A stretch of 64,000 nucleotides of DNA, taken from the NCBI GenBank assembly GCA_016462645.1, contig JAEMSX010000008.1, positions 19,643 through 83,642 on the forward strand. Reading direction: 5' to 3'. Shown here in pieces: positions 17,554 to 27,600 of this stretch (position 1 is the stretch's first letter; each line of letters starts with the position of its first letter). A program made the translations under genes and the position numbers. Below the pieces are notes generated by a model. It was not told the origin of the DNA and did no database searches. It worked only from the letters and a program-made list of their open reading frames with translations. This DNA is from Thermoleophilaceae bacterium (GTDB lineage: Bacteria > Actinomycetota > Thermoleophilia > Solirubrobacterales > JACPNS01).

Positions 17554-18497
17554 CCCGCATCATCGTCACGTCACTCGCGGTCGCGGGTCTTGTCAGTCTG
17601 CGCACAGGCCCGTCGTTCGCCGACACGGTCTGCCAGGTCACGGACCCCGAGACCGGCATCTGCCTCATCTACGTCGAGGTGCCTGGAACGCCGGGTGACC
17701 CCGGTGGCCCTGGTGACGACGGGCCGCAGGACACCGGGAGCGGCGCTGCGTGCTATTGGGACGGTACCGATCAGGGCATCACCAAGCCCCCACCCGGACC
17801 AGTCCCCTGCTCCAGCGAGTACGGGTACTGGTCCAATGGCTATCACTGCTACATCTCGCTGCTCGAGCCGCAGCCTCCCGCAGGCGACCCGAGCTGGCAG
17901 GGGCATGAGCCGGGTGATGGCGCCGTCTACACCTGCTACCAGCCACAGACCGACCTACTCATCTGGATCTGGTCAGCCGACCCTCCCCCGAACTCGGGGA
18001 CTGGACCGACGCCTCGTGAAGTCGCACAGATCGCCATCGAGCAGATGGACCTTCGAGCGATCAACATCGGGATAACACCCGAACCAGGTCCCGACTCGGT
18101 TGGAATCGTCGGGATGCCCGTGTGGATGTGGGCAGCCAACCCCGACAGCCACTCCGTCGGGCCGATCACCGAGTCCGCAACGGCTGCCGGGATCACGGTG
18201 ACCGCCGCAGCCAAGGTCCTCAAGATCACCTGGGACATGGGCGACGGAACCAAGGTGACCTGCACGACCGCTGGCACGCCCTACAAGGCGGAGTACGGCA
18301 AGACCAAGTCACCGACCTGCGGGCACACCTACGAGAAGTCGAGCTCGAAGCAGCAGGACGGGAAGTACACGGTGACCGCCACCTCGGACTGGGTCATCAC
18401 CTGGGAAGGGGCTGGACAGACCGGAACCATCCGGCTGAACGGCCTGACTCGATCGGTCGCGATCGCGGTCGGGGAAGCGCAGGTGCTCGTGCAGTAG
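17538..18497 (+). CDS. Secreted protein with PKD-like region
   Basis: I start at ATG 17538 (319 residues), where a signal peptide follows (MRRLVARIIVTSLAVAGLVS with a likely cut after FA in GPSFADT). The mature part is rich in Cys, Pro, Gly and Trp. A PKD-like motif is visible as WDMGDGTKVTCTT and later CGHTYEKSS, with GKYTVTATSDWVITW following. PKD folds mediate surface interactions. Homologues in actinobacterial ICEs are sometimes labelled ATP/GTP-binding, but I see no P-loop. It is coupled to the lipoprotein upstream and precedes the CpaB-like gene by 24 bases. A surface or pilus-associated role is inferred. Confidence 0.75.
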   Translation: MRRLVARIIVTSLAVAGLVSLRTGPSFADTVCQVTDPETGICLIYVEVPGTPGDPGGPGDDGPQDTGSGAACYWDGTDQGITKPPPGPVPCSSEYGYWSNGYHCYISLLEPQPPAGDPSWQGHEPGDGAVYTCYQPQTDLLIWIWSADPPPNSGTGPTPREVAQIAIEQMDLRAINIGITPEPGPDSVGIVGMPVWMWAANPDSHSVGPITESATAAGITVTAAAKVLKITWDMGDGTKVTCTTAGTPYKAEYGKTKSPTCGHTYEKSSSKQQDGKYTVTATSDWVITWEGAGQTGTIRLNGLTRSVAIAVGEAQVLVQ

Positions 18498-18521
18498 CGG
18501 GCCAGCGGAGAGGCAGTGAGG

Positions 18522-19193
18522 ATGAGTAGTACAGCCACCCGATTCGACGGGAGTCTCAACCACGAGGGTCCGGCCGCAACGGCACTTGTGCCTCCACCGA
18601 AGCTGCGCCGACGGCCCGCACTCATCGCGGCTGCGATCGCTGCCATCTGCATCGGCGCACTGCTCGCCGGATGGGCATGGACGGCGACAACGAACGCCCA
18701 GGAGGTCCTCGTCGCACGGTCCTCCATCGAGCGCGGCGCAGTCATCGAGGCCGCTGATCTCGCCCGTGTGCGGCTCAGTGCCGACCCGGCCCTGACGCCG
18801 GTGCCAGCCGCGCAACTCGACGAGATCGTCGGACAGCGGGCAGCGATGGACATTGCCGAGGGCGGAATGCTGACGCCTGGCTCGTACACCTCCGAAGTCG
18901 TGCCCGGCGAGGGGCAGTCGGTGGTCGGCGTGGCGCTGACTCCAGCGCAGGCTCCGGGGCTGAGCTTTCAGTATGGCGACCGTGTGCGCGTCGTTGTGAC
19001 ACCGGCACAGGGCGACGAACTCCCGGCTGGCACGCCATTAAGTAACGACGCCACCGTGGTCGGTGTCCATACATCTGGTGAGACCGGGCAGACAGTGGTC
19101 GATCTACTCGTACCAAAGGCCGACGCTGCTGTGCTCGCCACGCGGATCGCCAGTGGCAACATCGCTCTCGTCCTGGACTCTCGGGAGCGTTGA
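18522..19193 (+). CDS. SAF-domain CpaB/RcpC-like pilus assembly protein
   Basis: ATG 18522 has GGAGAGG at 8 bases and is preferred to the GTG at 18516; 223 residues. One TM (about 33-55) is followed by a SAF domain: VLVARSSIERGAVIEAADL, then VGQRAAMDIAEGGMLTPGSY. This is the CpaB/RcpC arrangement; these proteins gate or stabilise the Tad pilus secretion pore in Gram-negatives, while in actinobacteria they sit in the membrane/wall space. The stop overlaps the start of the CpaE-like gene by one base. Confidence 0.85.
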   Translation: MSSTATRFDGSLNHEGPAATALVPPPKLRRRPALIAAAIAAICIGALLAGWAWTATTNAQEVLVARSSIERGAVIEAADLARVRLSADPALTPVPAAQLDEIVGQRAAMDIAEGGMLTPGSYTSEVVPGEGQSVVGVALTPAQAPGLSFQYGDRVRVVVTPAQGDELPAGTPLSNDATVVGVHTSGETGQTVVDLLVPKADAAVLATRIASGNIALVLDSRER

Positions 19194-19960
19194 TGGCTGT
19201 CGTCGCTCTTGCTTCTGCTTCAGGCTCTCCCGGGGTCACGACCACGGCTCTCGGGCTGGCCTTGCTGTGGCCGCGCCCGGTCATGCTCGTCGAAGCCGAC
19301 CCGACAGGCGGCTCTGGCTTGTTGGCGGGCTACTTCCGTGGTTCGAGGCAGTACGACGCCGGGCTGATCGAGCTGGCGCTCACGGCGGGCAGCCTCAGTG
19401 ATGCGCTCGCCGACGTCGCGCAACCCATCGAGGGCACCGCCGTCTCATTTGTCGCCGGCACTCGCTCGCACACACAGAACAGTGCACTGCGAGATCTTTG
19501 GGCTCCGCTGGCCGAAACCCTCCGCGAACTGGAAACCACAGGGCAAGACGTCGTCGTCGACGCCGGCCGACTCGGACTGCAAGGTTCGCCGGGCGCCCTG
19601 CTGGACGCCGCCGACCTGGCCCTGCTCGTCAGCCGGACGACGTTGCCGCACCTGTCGGCGCTACGGTCGTGGGCCGACGCTTTCCAGCGACCCGCGCTCG
19701 ACTGGCACCAGTCGGGCGTCCTTCTTGTCGGCGCTGGCCAGCCCTACAGCGCCCGTGAAGTCACCGAGGTCGTGAGCCTGCCGGTCCTGTCATCCCTCCC
19801 GGACGATCCCGACTCGGCAGCGGTGTTCTCCCGAGGAGCCCAACCTCCCAAGCGCTTCGAGATCGGGCCGCTTGCCCGGGCGCTCAACGCGGCCATCGCC
19901 TCGATCCACTCGACGATCACCCACCGTCGCAACGAACTGCTGGAAGGAGCCCGGTCATGA
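19193..19960 (+). CDS. CpaE/MinD-like ATPase with atypical P-loop
   Basis: ATG 19193 overlaps the CpaB-like stop (TGATG); 255 residues. The protein has the MinD/ParA layout: ALASASGSPGVTTTALGLA at the P-loop position, VMLVEADPTGGSGLLAGYF at switch I, and VVVDAGRLGLQ at the Walker B-like strand. The P-loop SGSPGVTTT lacks the deviant-Walker Lys pair (KGGxGKT), so ATP hydrolysis is doubtful. CpaE localises Tad pilus assembly. It overlaps the CpaF gene by 4 bases, fixing its operon role. Confidence 0.82.
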   Translation: MAVVALASASGSPGVTTTALGLALLWPRPVMLVEADPTGGSGLLAGYFRGSRQYDAGLIELALTAGSLSDALADVAQPIEGTAVSFVAGTRSHTQNSALRDLWAPLAETLRELETTGQDVVVDAGRLGLQGSPGALLDAADLALLVSRTTLPHLSALRSWADAFQRPALDWHQSGVLLVGAGQPYSAREVTEVVSLPVLSSLPDDPDSAAVFSRGAQPPKRFEIGPLARALNAAIASIHSTITHRRNELLEGARS

Positions 19961-21444
19961 CGACGGAACCCTCCGAGGACTACGAGACTCCACTTGCCGG
20001 GCTACCGCTGTTCACCCAGCCGGTGCCGCCCGTGGCCCACCGGCTGGGCGCCCCTCGGCCGGTGGCTTCGGTGGCACACCTGTCGACGGTGAGCAGCACA
20101 CCCATTGGCAGGAACGTGGACTGGTCGCTGGTCTCTGCGTTGCGCGCGCAGGCGTCTGAGCAGCTCAGCCAGGCGGTCGCCGCAGACCGTGGCCGACTGG
20201 ACAAGATCGCGCAGGAGGAGCTGGGGCGGACGATCGTGCTCGACCTGATCGAGACGACCGTCGCGGACCGCGTGAACGCCGGAATGAGCACCCTGCCCGG
20301 CTCTGAGCAGGACGCTCTGGCGCGGGCGGTCTTCGACTCCCTGTTTCGGCTCGGCCGGCTCCAGCCGCTCGTAGACGACGACCGGGTTGAGAACATCATC
20401 ATCACCGGCCACGACAACGTCCTGCTCGAACTCACCGACGCCTCACTGGTCGACGGGCCACCTGTGGCCGACTCCGACGAGGAATTGATCGACTTTCTTG
20501 TCTTCCTCGCCTCCCGCTCCGAAGTGAACGCGCGCGGGTTCTCCGAGGCCCAGCCGAGGCTGCACCTTCGCCTCGATGGTGGATCACGTCTGGCCGCTGC
20601 GGCATGGGTGACTCCGCGCCCGTCCGTCGTGATCAGGCGTCACCGGCTGATGGAGGTCACCCTCGACGACCTCGTCGCCAGGCAGATGCTCTCTCCAGTC
20701 GCGGCATCGTTCCTGCGGGCGGCTGTGCGGGCGCGGAAGAGCATCGTCGTCTCCGGCTCGCAGGGCGCGGGCAAGACGACGCTGGTCCGAGCGCTATGCG
20801 CGGAGATCGACCCGCTGGAGGCGCTCGGCACCTTCGAGACCGAGTACGAGCTGCACCTGCACGAGCTACACGACCGGCACCGGATCGTGCACCCGTGGGA
20901 GGCCCGTCCCGGCTCCGGTGAGCGCGGTCCGGACGGGCGGTCGGCTGGAGAGTTCACGCTCGACGAGGCGCTGGTCGACTCGTTCCGCTTCAACCTGTCG
21001 CGCCAGATCGTCGGCGAGGTTCGAGGCAAGGAGATCTGGGCGATGATCAAGGCGATGGAGTCCGGCACGGGCTCCATCTCCACAACTCACGCCGCTGACG
21101 CGGTCGCTGCGATCCGCAAGTTGGTCACCTGCGCGATGGAGGCCGGGGCGCACGTCACGCACGCCCTCGCCACGAGCAAGCTGGCCTCGACCATCGATGT
21201 GATCGTCCACCTCGACATGCGCACGGTGAGAGAGGGCGGGGCGCCCACCCGCCGGCGCCGAGTGGCCGAGATCATCGCCCTGGACCCTGGCGAGCGTGAG
21301 ACCGGCTACGCCACCACCCACGTCTTCGCCAGCGACCTCGACGGTACGGCACTCCCAGCCGTGCTGCCCGACGCCTACCGCGATCTCGCGGCGTACGGCT
21401 TCGACCTCGGCAGCTACTTGGCCCAGCAGGAGGTGCGGTCGTGA
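19957..21444 (+). CDS. CpaF/TadA-family pilus assembly ATPase
   Basis: This 495-residue protein shows a type II/IV secretion ATPase core. The N-terminal domain (about 55-220) leads to Walker A SGSQGAGKTTLV (266-277), the Asp-box region LGTFETEYELHLHE, Walker B-like RQIVGEVRGKEIWAM and the His-box SISTTHAADA. It powers extension or retraction of the Tad/Flp pilus in the cytoplasm with the TadB/TadC membrane platform encoded next. Start and stop overlap its neighbours by 4 bases (ATGA and GTGA). Confidence 0.93.
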   Translation: MTTEPSEDYETPLAGLPLFTQPVPPVAHRLGAPRPVASVAHLSTVSSTPIGRNVDWSLVSALRAQASEQLSQAVAADRGRLDKIAQEELGRTIVLDLIETTVADRVNAGMSTLPGSEQDALARAVFDSLFRLGRLQPLVDDDRVENIIITGHDNVLLELTDASLVDGPPVADSDEELIDFLVFLASRSEVNARGFSEAQPRLHLRLDGGSRLAAAAWVTPRPSVVIRRHRLMEVTLDDLVARQMLSPVAASFLRAAVRARKSIVVSGSQGAGKTTLVRALCAEIDPLEALGTFETEYELHLHELHDRHRIVHPWEARPGSGERGPDGRSAGEFTLDEALVDSFRFNLSRQIVGEVRGKEIWAMIKAMESGTGSISTTHAADAVAAIRKLVTCAMEAGAHVTHALATSKLASTIDVIVHLDMRTVREGGAPTRRRRVAEIIALDPGERETGYATTHVFASDLDGTALPAVLPDAYRDLAAYGFDLGSYLAQQEVRS

Positions 21445-22304
21445 TCGTCCTCGTCCCAGCACTGGCCGGCGCACTGGTCGTCGGCGGCCTGATCGCGCTC
21501 ATCGTGGGGCTGCGCCCGTCCCCAGTGGTCGAGCGCCCGTCCCGCACGAGCAGGGTCCGAAAACTCAGCAGGCAGACCCGAATGCTCCTACTCGGCGGTT
21601 TCGCCGCTGGCGTCGTGGCGTTCCTCGTCACCGGCTGGGTGCTCGCCCTCGCCATCGTGCCTGTGGCCTTCGTCGGCCTGCCTATCCTGCTCTCCTCGTC
21701 CTCGGCAGCCCAGCGGATCGAGCGCCTCGAAGCGATGGAGGAATGGACCCGATCGCTGTCCGGCGTACTGACCGTCGGCGTCGGACTGGAGCAGGCCCTC
21801 GTCGCCACGCTCCGCTCAACCCCCGCCGCCATTGCTCCCGAGGTCACACGACTGGTCGCCCGGCTGCGTGCTCGATGGGTCACCGAGGATGCGCTGCGGG
21901 CGTTCGCTGACGAGCTCGATGACGCGACCGGCGACCTCGTGGCGGCGAACCTGATCCTCGGTGCGCGCAGGAGGGGAGCGGGACTGGCCAGTGTGCTCGA
22001 AGGTCTCGCGGAGTCAGTTGCAGCCGACGTACGCGCCCGACGCCAGGTCGAGGCCGACCGCGCCAAACCCCGCGCGACCGCCCGCTCGGTGACCCTCATC
22101 AGCGTCGGCGTTCTGGTGATCCTCGCGGTGTCGGGGACCTACGTGGAGCCATACCAGAGCCCTCTGGGGCAGGTCATCCTCGTCGCACTGCTGACGGCGT
22201 ACGTCGCAACGCTCGTGTGGATGAAGCGCATGGCGATAGGACGGGCGATGCCCCGGTTCTTGTCACCCGTCCCGGCCCTACCGAGGGAAGGCGGTGCCGC
22301 GTGA
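21441..22304 (+). CDS. TadB-like type II secretion F-domain membrane protein
   Basis: This 287-residue protein (GTG start, GTGA overlap with CpaF) has TM segments at about 1-24, 48-82 and, near the C-terminus, 220-265. Between them is a cytosolic T2SSF domain (RIERLEAMEEWTRSLSGVLTVGVGLEQALVATLRSTP, quoted in part by its conserved features: helix, WTRSL, GxGLEQAL). This is the TadB inner-platform subunit that couples the CpaF ATPase to pilin assembly. The next gene begins within its stop (GTGA). Confidence 0.86.
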   Translation: MIVLVPALAGALVVGGLIALIVGLRPSPVVERPSRTSRVRKLSRQTRMLLLGGFAAGVVAFLVTGWVLALAIVPVAFVGLPILLSSSSAAQRIERLEAMEEWTRSLSGVLTVGVGLEQALVATLRSTPAAIAPEVTRLVARLRARWVTEDALRAFADELDDATGDLVAANLILGARRRGAGLASVLEGLAESVAADVRARRQVEADRAKPRATARSVTLISVGVLVILAVSGTYVEPYQSPLGQVILVALLTAYVATLVWMKRMAIGRAMPRFLSPVPALPREGGAA

Positions 22305-23206
22305 CTACCGGACTCCAAGTCGCGCTACTCGGCGGCGCGTTCCTCGGCCTCGGCGTGGTGCTGCTCATCGCCCGGCTCTTGCCGGCCGAGCCAGATCTCG
22401 CCGAAGCGCTCTCCCGGCTCACGCCCGCCCGTGGTCGGGCCAACACCCTCGGGCCGGTGACCACGGCGAAGGGCAAGGAGCGGCTCGGGGTGTGGGCTAT
22501 CAAGGCGCTGCCGCCAACCGTCTGGATCAAGACGCCGACCCGAGAGCTGGCGCTGCTGCGCATCCCGCTCGCACGGTTCTACGGCGACAAGCTGGTCATG
22601 GCCCTCATGGGGCTGGCGATCCCACCACTGCTCGCATTCTTCTTCGAGCAGATCGGCCTCGGGTTCCCCGTGGCCATCCCGGCGATCGCCTCCGTCGGCC
22701 TGGCCGTGGTGATGTTCTTCCTGCCGAACTACAACGCAGTTGACGAGGCCCGCAAGGCCCGGCTCGAGTTCGCCCGTGCTCTCGGTGCCTACATCGACCT
22801 CGTCGCTCTGGAGCGCAACAACGGATCCGGCGTACGACAGGCGATGGAGTCCGCGGCAGAGGTCGGCGACTCCTGGGTCTTCACCCGGATATCAGAGGAA
22901 CTGACCCGCTCCCGCTGGTCCGGCCAGCCGCCCTGGGATGCGCTGCACGCCCTGGCCGACGAGTTGGGCCTCCCCGAGCTGGACGATTTCGCCGACATCA
23001 TGCGGCTCTCAGGGGAGGAGGGGGCGTCGGTCTACACCAACCTGCGCGCCCGCTCAGCCGCGATGCGCACCGCAATGCTCAACGACGAGATTTCCGAAGC
23101 CAACGCCGTCGGCGAGCGCATGACCATCCCAGGCTCCCTGCTCGGAGTCATCTTCATGGCGCTGCTCGTCGCCCCATCCCTGCTGCGGATGTTCAGCAAC
23201 ACCTGA
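22301..23206 (+). CDS. TadC-like type II secretion F-domain membrane protein
   Basis: I start at GTG 22301 (301 residues), which overlaps the TadB-like stop; the frame reaches back to 22217 but that part is out-of-phase TadB coding. TM segments lie at about 3-22, 92-135 and near the C-terminus (IPGSLLGVIFMALLVAPSLL). The T2SSF core is RLEFARALGAYIDLVALERN with a downstream Gly-rich helix. It is the second platform subunit of the Tad system. The gene is followed by a 47-base gap with a fresh ribosome site for the pilin, which suggests extra pilin translation. Confidence 0.86.
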   Translation: MTTGLQVALLGGAFLGLGVVLLIARLLPAEPDLAEALSRLTPARGRANTLGPVTTAKGKERLGVWAIKALPPTVWIKTPTRELALLRIPLARFYGDKLVMALMGLAIPPLLAFFFEQIGLGFPVAIPAIASVGLAVVMFFLPNYNAVDEARKARLEFARALGAYIDLVALERNNGSGVRQAMESAAEVGDSWVFTRISEELTRSRWSGQPPWDALHALADELGLPELDDFADIMRLSGEEGASVYTNLRARSAAMRTAMLNDEISEANAVGERMTIPGSLLGVIFMALLVAPSLLRMFSNT

Positions 23207-23253
23207 CACCACCACGGACCACGAAGGGAACCCCTCGAGGAAAGGAAATACGG

Positions 23254-23442
23254 ATGGACCGATTGCTTGCACAACTAGTCGCACTCCACCTCGGAATCGA
23301 TGCGCGCCTGCGTGCTCGCGACGAACAAGGCTCCGTCACCACCGAGCACGTCCTCTGGGCGGTGGCCGTCATCGCCATCGTCGGCATCGTGGTCGCAGCG
23401 ATCAAGGCATACGTTGAGAGCCAGGCCGGCAACATCAAGTAG
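23254..23442 (+). CDS. Flp-type pilin subunit
   Basis: This 62-residue protein has a strong ribosome site (GGAAAGGAAA). It has a short hydrophilic leader ending at DEQGSVTTE, then one hydrophobic helix (HVLWAVAVIAIVGIVVAAIKAYV). Prepilin peptidases cut after the Gly before SVTTE (inferred), leaving the invariant Glu at position 5 of the mature chain, as in type IVb pilins. Small size and placement inside the Tad operon identify it as the major pilin candidate. No TadV/CpaA prepilin peptidase gene was found in the window, so processing probably relies on the host. Confidence 0.82.
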   Translation: MDRLLAQLVALHLGIDARLRARDEQGSVTTEHVLWAVAVIAIVGIVVAAIKAYVESQAGNIK

Positions 23443-23821
23443 CAAGCCGCGGGACGAACGCGGCTCGGTCTCCATCGAGCTGGTCATCCTGCTGCCTGTG
23501 CTGTTCGCGGTGATGTTCCTCGGGATGCAGGCCGCGTTGTTCTACCACGCCCGCACAGTGGCGATCGCTGCCGCGCAAGAGGGCGCGAAGGCCGCTGGCG
23601 GCGAGAACGGCAAGGCGGCAGACGGCATCTCGGCTGCCTCCTCATTCATCGCGGATGCCGGTGGCGATGACGTGCTCACGGGTGCAAGCGCGACCGCCGA
23701 CCGCACTACAACCACGGTCACCGTGACCGTGCGCGGGCACAGCTTGAGCGTGATCCCAGGCTGGAACCCGGTGATCGTCCAGTCCGCCTCGCTGCCATTG
23801 GAGAGGCTGACGGCTCCGTGA
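23414..23821 (+). CDS. TadE-like pseudopilin, start uncertain
   Basis: The product shows the TadE pattern DERGSVSIELVILLPVLFAVMF, with a Gly-Ser cleavage point and Glu5, then TFYHARTVAIAAAQEGAKAA-like helix (FYHARTVAIAAAQEG). The only in-frame start near this point is TTG 23414, inside the end of the pilin gene, giving about 135 residues; the next upstream is ATG 23300 in an otherwise out-of-phase stretch. Coupling to the pilin by overlap is likely. TadE proteins are minor pilins. Its stop overlaps the next start. Confidence 0.75.
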   Translation: MRARPATSSSKPRDERGSVSIELVILLPVLFAVMFLGMQAALFYHARTVAIAAAQEGAKAAGGENGKAADGISAASSFIADAGGDDVLTGASATADRTTTTVTVTVRGHSLSVIPGWNPVIVQSASLPLERLTAP

Positions 23822-24255
23822 TGATCTGGATGCTCAGGAAGGACGAGCGGGGCTCGGCTGCGGTCGAGGCCGCCGTCGGCCTGCCTGCATTCACGCTGTT
23901 CGTCGGCCTCATCATCTTCGGTGGCCGCACCGCTACCACCCACTCCGCCGTCGAGTCCGCGGCCGCCGACGCGGCGCGCTCCGCCTCCATCGCTCGAACA
24001 GCGAACGAGGCGACGACCGACGCAAAGGCTGCCGCGCAGGCGAGCCTGGCCAACCAAGACATCCACTGCCTGGCCGTGGACGTCGTCGTCGATGCCTCGG
24101 ATTTCGGCAAGGCGGTCGGCGAGCCCGGCTCAGTTTCCGCGACAGTGGAGTGCCTCCTCGACCTCGCCGATCTGTCCGTGCCGGGAGTCCCAGGAAGTCG
24201 CCTCATCAAGGCCACTGTCAGCTCCCCGCTGGACACCTGGAGGGAGCGCGGATGA
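23821..24255 (+). CDS. TadE/TadG-like minor pilin
   Basis: About 144 residues from ATG 23821 (GTG 23818 is possible); the start overlaps the upstream stop. The leader MIWMLRKDERGSAAVE is followed by a hydrophobic helix (AAVGLPAFTLFVGLIIFGG), matching TadE-like prepilin signals with Glu5 after the cleavage site. The soluble part has two cysteines (IHCLAVDV and VECLLDL) that could form a disulfide. It overlaps the next gene by 4 bases. Function is minor pilin or adhesin-like, by family. Confidence 0.78.
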   Translation: MIWMLRKDERGSAAVEAAVGLPAFTLFVGLIIFGGRTATTHSAVESAAADAARSASIARTANEATTDAKAAAQASLANQDIHCLAVDVVVDASDFGKAVGEPGSVSATVECLLDLADLSVPGVPGSRLIKATVSSPLDTWRERG

Positions 24256-24677
24256 TGCGCCGTACACGCGACGAACGCGGCTCCATCAGCATCTGGCTGG
24301 CGGTGTCGAGCTTAGTCATGATGATTCTCGTCGGGCTGGCCGTCGACCTCGGCGGACAGGTCCACGCCAAACAGCGCGCCCACGACATTGCCGCCCAAGC
24401 CGCCCGAACCGGCGGTGAACAGGTGCAAGCCGCCCCCGCCATCAAAGGTGACTACGTCGCTGTCGACGTGGTCGCCGCTCGAAACGCCGCCGAAGAGTAC
24501 CTCTCCGCCTCCGGCGTCTCCGGCACGGTGACCGTCACGGGCGGCAACACCATCACGGTCAACGTGACCGACACCTACAGACCCAAGTTCCTGAGCTTCA
24601 TCGGCGTTGGCGACCTGACCGTCACCAGCACAGCCTCGGCACGACTGATTCGCAGCCTCGGAGGGAGCGAACAATGA
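24252..24677 (+). CDS. TadG-like pilus assembly protein
   Basis: 141 residues from ATG 24252, overlapping the upstream stop (ATGA); the longer frame from 24150 is not supported. The N-terminus MRRTRDERGSISIWLAV leads into a TM helix (SLVMMILVGLAVDLGGQVH), the pattern of Flp pilus-assembly TadG-like proteins, with AKQRAHDIAAQAARTGGEQ as the conserved helix. The C-terminal beta-rich part is extracellular. It differs from the two preceding pseudopilins by having Trp where they keep Glu5-type residues, so it may not be packed in the pilus. Confidence 0.78.
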   Translation: MMRRTRDERGSISIWLAVSSLVMMILVGLAVDLGGQVHAKQRAHDIAAQAARTGGEQVQAAPAIKGDYVAVDVVAARNAAEEYLSASGVSGTVTVTGGNTITVNVTDTYRPKFLSFIGVGDLTVTSTASARLIRSLGGSEQ

Positions 24678-27600
24678 CCCAGCCCGCGCTTCGGCAGCGA
24701 CTCCAGGGGCTCGCGGCCACGCTCGTCATCCTCCTGCTCGTCACAGGAGCCCCATTCCTGCTGGTCGCCATCGGTGCAGCACCCTGGACCGCCGACCTCG
24801 GCGAGTTGCGGACCCTGCTAGCCAGTCCCGACGACGGCACACTGGCGATGGTCGTCATCGCTGCCGTGGCATGGGTGGCGTGGCTGTTCGTCGCCGTCTC
24901 TGTTGTCCTAGAAGTGGTCTCGCAGGTGCGCGGCCTGCCGGTTCCCTCGCTCCCGGGCCTGGGTGCCCCGCAACGGGCGGTCGGCCAGCTCGTCGCGGTG
25001 GCAGCACTGCTATTCGTCGCCGCTCCGACTGTCGTCGCAGCATTCCCGGCTCCGCCAGCGCACGCTGCAGCAGCGGCGCCCGCCCTCGAAACGCCCCGTC
25101 TCGCAGCGATCGACGTTGCGCACGTCCTCCCAGAGGCTGCGCCCGTCCTGATCGCGGCGCACTCATCGACCCCGGAGAAGTCGACCATCGACTACACGGT
25201 GAAACGCGGCGACAGTCTGTGGAAGATTGCGGACCGTCTGCTCGGCGACGGTGCTCGGTTCCCCGAGATTGTCGAGTTGAACAAGAGCGTCCTTAACGGT
25301 CGACCCGATTTCATCGTCGCAGGCACGGTGCTAACGGTGCCCTACGAGGCCGACGAACCCGACGCCGGCCGGCAGGCCGAGGAGTACGTCGTACAGCCCG
25401 GCGACACCTTGTCGGAGATCGCCGAGGCGAAGCTAGGTGACCCGATGCGCTACCCCGAGCTCTACGAGGCGTCGCGCGACACCGTGCAGTCTGACGGTGC
25501 GACACTCTCCGACCCTGACCTGATCCGACCCGGTTGGGAGATCACGATTCCTGGGCGGGCGAAGCACAAGGCCGAGGTGCCAGAGGAGCCTCCGATCGAC
25601 GTCGTGCCGCCTGCCGATAGCCCTCCGGTCAAGACGCCGCCCGCTGAGCCGATACCCATGCCGACGGCCACCGCCGAGCCAGACCCGGACCCCGCCGTCG
25701 CGACTGCTGACCAGGGCGACCACGAGGGCGAGTCGTCGGCGCCCGGCTGGCTAGTGCCGGGCCTAACTGGGGCCGGCGCAGTCCTGGCGGCGCTGGTGCT
25801 GCTCGCCGTTCGCGCCCACCGCAACACCCAGCTCCGCTACCGCCGGCCCGGGCAGAGCATCGCCCCACCTCCTCCCGAGCTGAGGGCCGTCGAGAAGACA
25901 GCGCTCGTTTCTGGTGCTTCGCTGACATCGACCATCCAGAGTCTCGACCGGGCTCTCAGCCACCTGGCCGGAGAGTGCTCGGACGCGGGCCGGACGTTGC
26001 CCTCTGCCGTGACCGCGACATTGGCGACGGGCACCGTGACCCTGCATCTCGCCGAACCAGCCAATCTGCCGGAGCCGTGGACGGGCGAAGGTTGCGAGTG
26101 GTCGCTCGGCCTCAACCAGCTGCTGCCCGACCGTGACGACGTGCTTCCGCCCTATCCGCTGCTCGTGACTGTGGGCCAAGACGGCGGCGGCCTCCACCTC
26201 GTGAATCTGGAGCACCTCGGCGTCGTGGCACTCGCCGGCGACCCCGAGCGCACCAGGGCGCTCGCTCGGCACATCGCAGCCGAGCTGGCGCTCAACCCGT
26301 GGTCGGTGCTGGTCGAAGTCCACGCGATCGGCGTCGGCGAGGAGCTCGCCACGCTGGACTCACTGCGGCTGCGCCACCACACCGACTGCGAGCAGGTCGT
26401 CCCCGCCATCGCTCGCGACCTTGCGGTGTCATTGCAGAACGGCTGGGGCGACCCCGACCCCTACCGCGCCGTCATCACGACCACCGAAGGGACGAGCGAA
26501 CTTGCGCCCCTCCTGACCGCGCCCACCTCGCGGATCGGCGCGGCACTGGTCTCGCTCGCTGCGCCCACCCCCGGATCCACCGTGATCGAGATAGACAACA
26601 CAGGAAGATTGCGTGCGCCCGTCCTCGGCCTCGACCTCAGGGCCGCTGGTCTTACGAGCGAGGAGGCGACTGCGTGCGCTGCCATCGTCGACCTGACGCG
26701 CGAAAGCCAGCCGGTGAAGATCCCACCCTTTGAGCAGGCCGCTGACGGCTGGCGCGCGCTCGCCGACCAGGCTGGAGCGCTGCGCGAGGAGCTGACTCAC
26801 GTACGCCAGGAAGGCCCGGCCGGCGACGGCTCCCTCCTGCCCAGCGCGGCCGATGAGTACGTCGAGGCCGCGGCCACCACCGTCGAGGACATCGAGACGC
26901 TGGCCTCGGTCGTTCCCGAGCAGGTCCGACGCACCGTCGAGGAGGCCGACCCCACGCTCGACGAAGACATCGCCGACTGGTTTGACGAGGCCGAACCTCG
27001 ACCGAAGCTCCAGTTGCTCGGCCCAGCGCGGGTGTTCGCCCACGGTGACGTGGCCGCCGTCGCCAAACGACGCCCCTACTTCGTCGAACTGGTGGCCTAC
27101 CTCGCACTCCACCCTGAAGGTGTCTTCAGCCGAAACCTTGCCGAGGACTTCGGAATCAAGCAGTCCCGCGCTCGTACAGATCTGAGCACCATCAGAGACT
27201 GGCTCGGCACCAATCCTCGGACTGGCAAGCTCTTCCTCCCGAGGCGCGACCTGAACACCCCCGAGCACACCATCGACAACGGCTACTCGCTCCACGAGCT
27301 TCTGGTGGACGTCGACCTCTTCCGCCGGCTTCGAGCCCGAGGGCAGGCTCGCGGAGCGAGTGGGATCGACGACTTGAAGATCGCGCTGAAACTCGTCACC
27401 GGGCAGCCGTTCAGCAACCTGCGCGGGAACGGCTGGGCATGGCTGTTCGAGGGCGACAGACTCCACGAGATCGCGGCGCACATGATTGTCGATACGGCCC
27501 ACATCGTCGCCGTCGCAGCGCAATCCGAAGATGACCTCGACACTGCCCGGTGGGCCTCCGAGATCGCCTGCGAGGCAGCGCCGTACGACGAGATCTGCCG

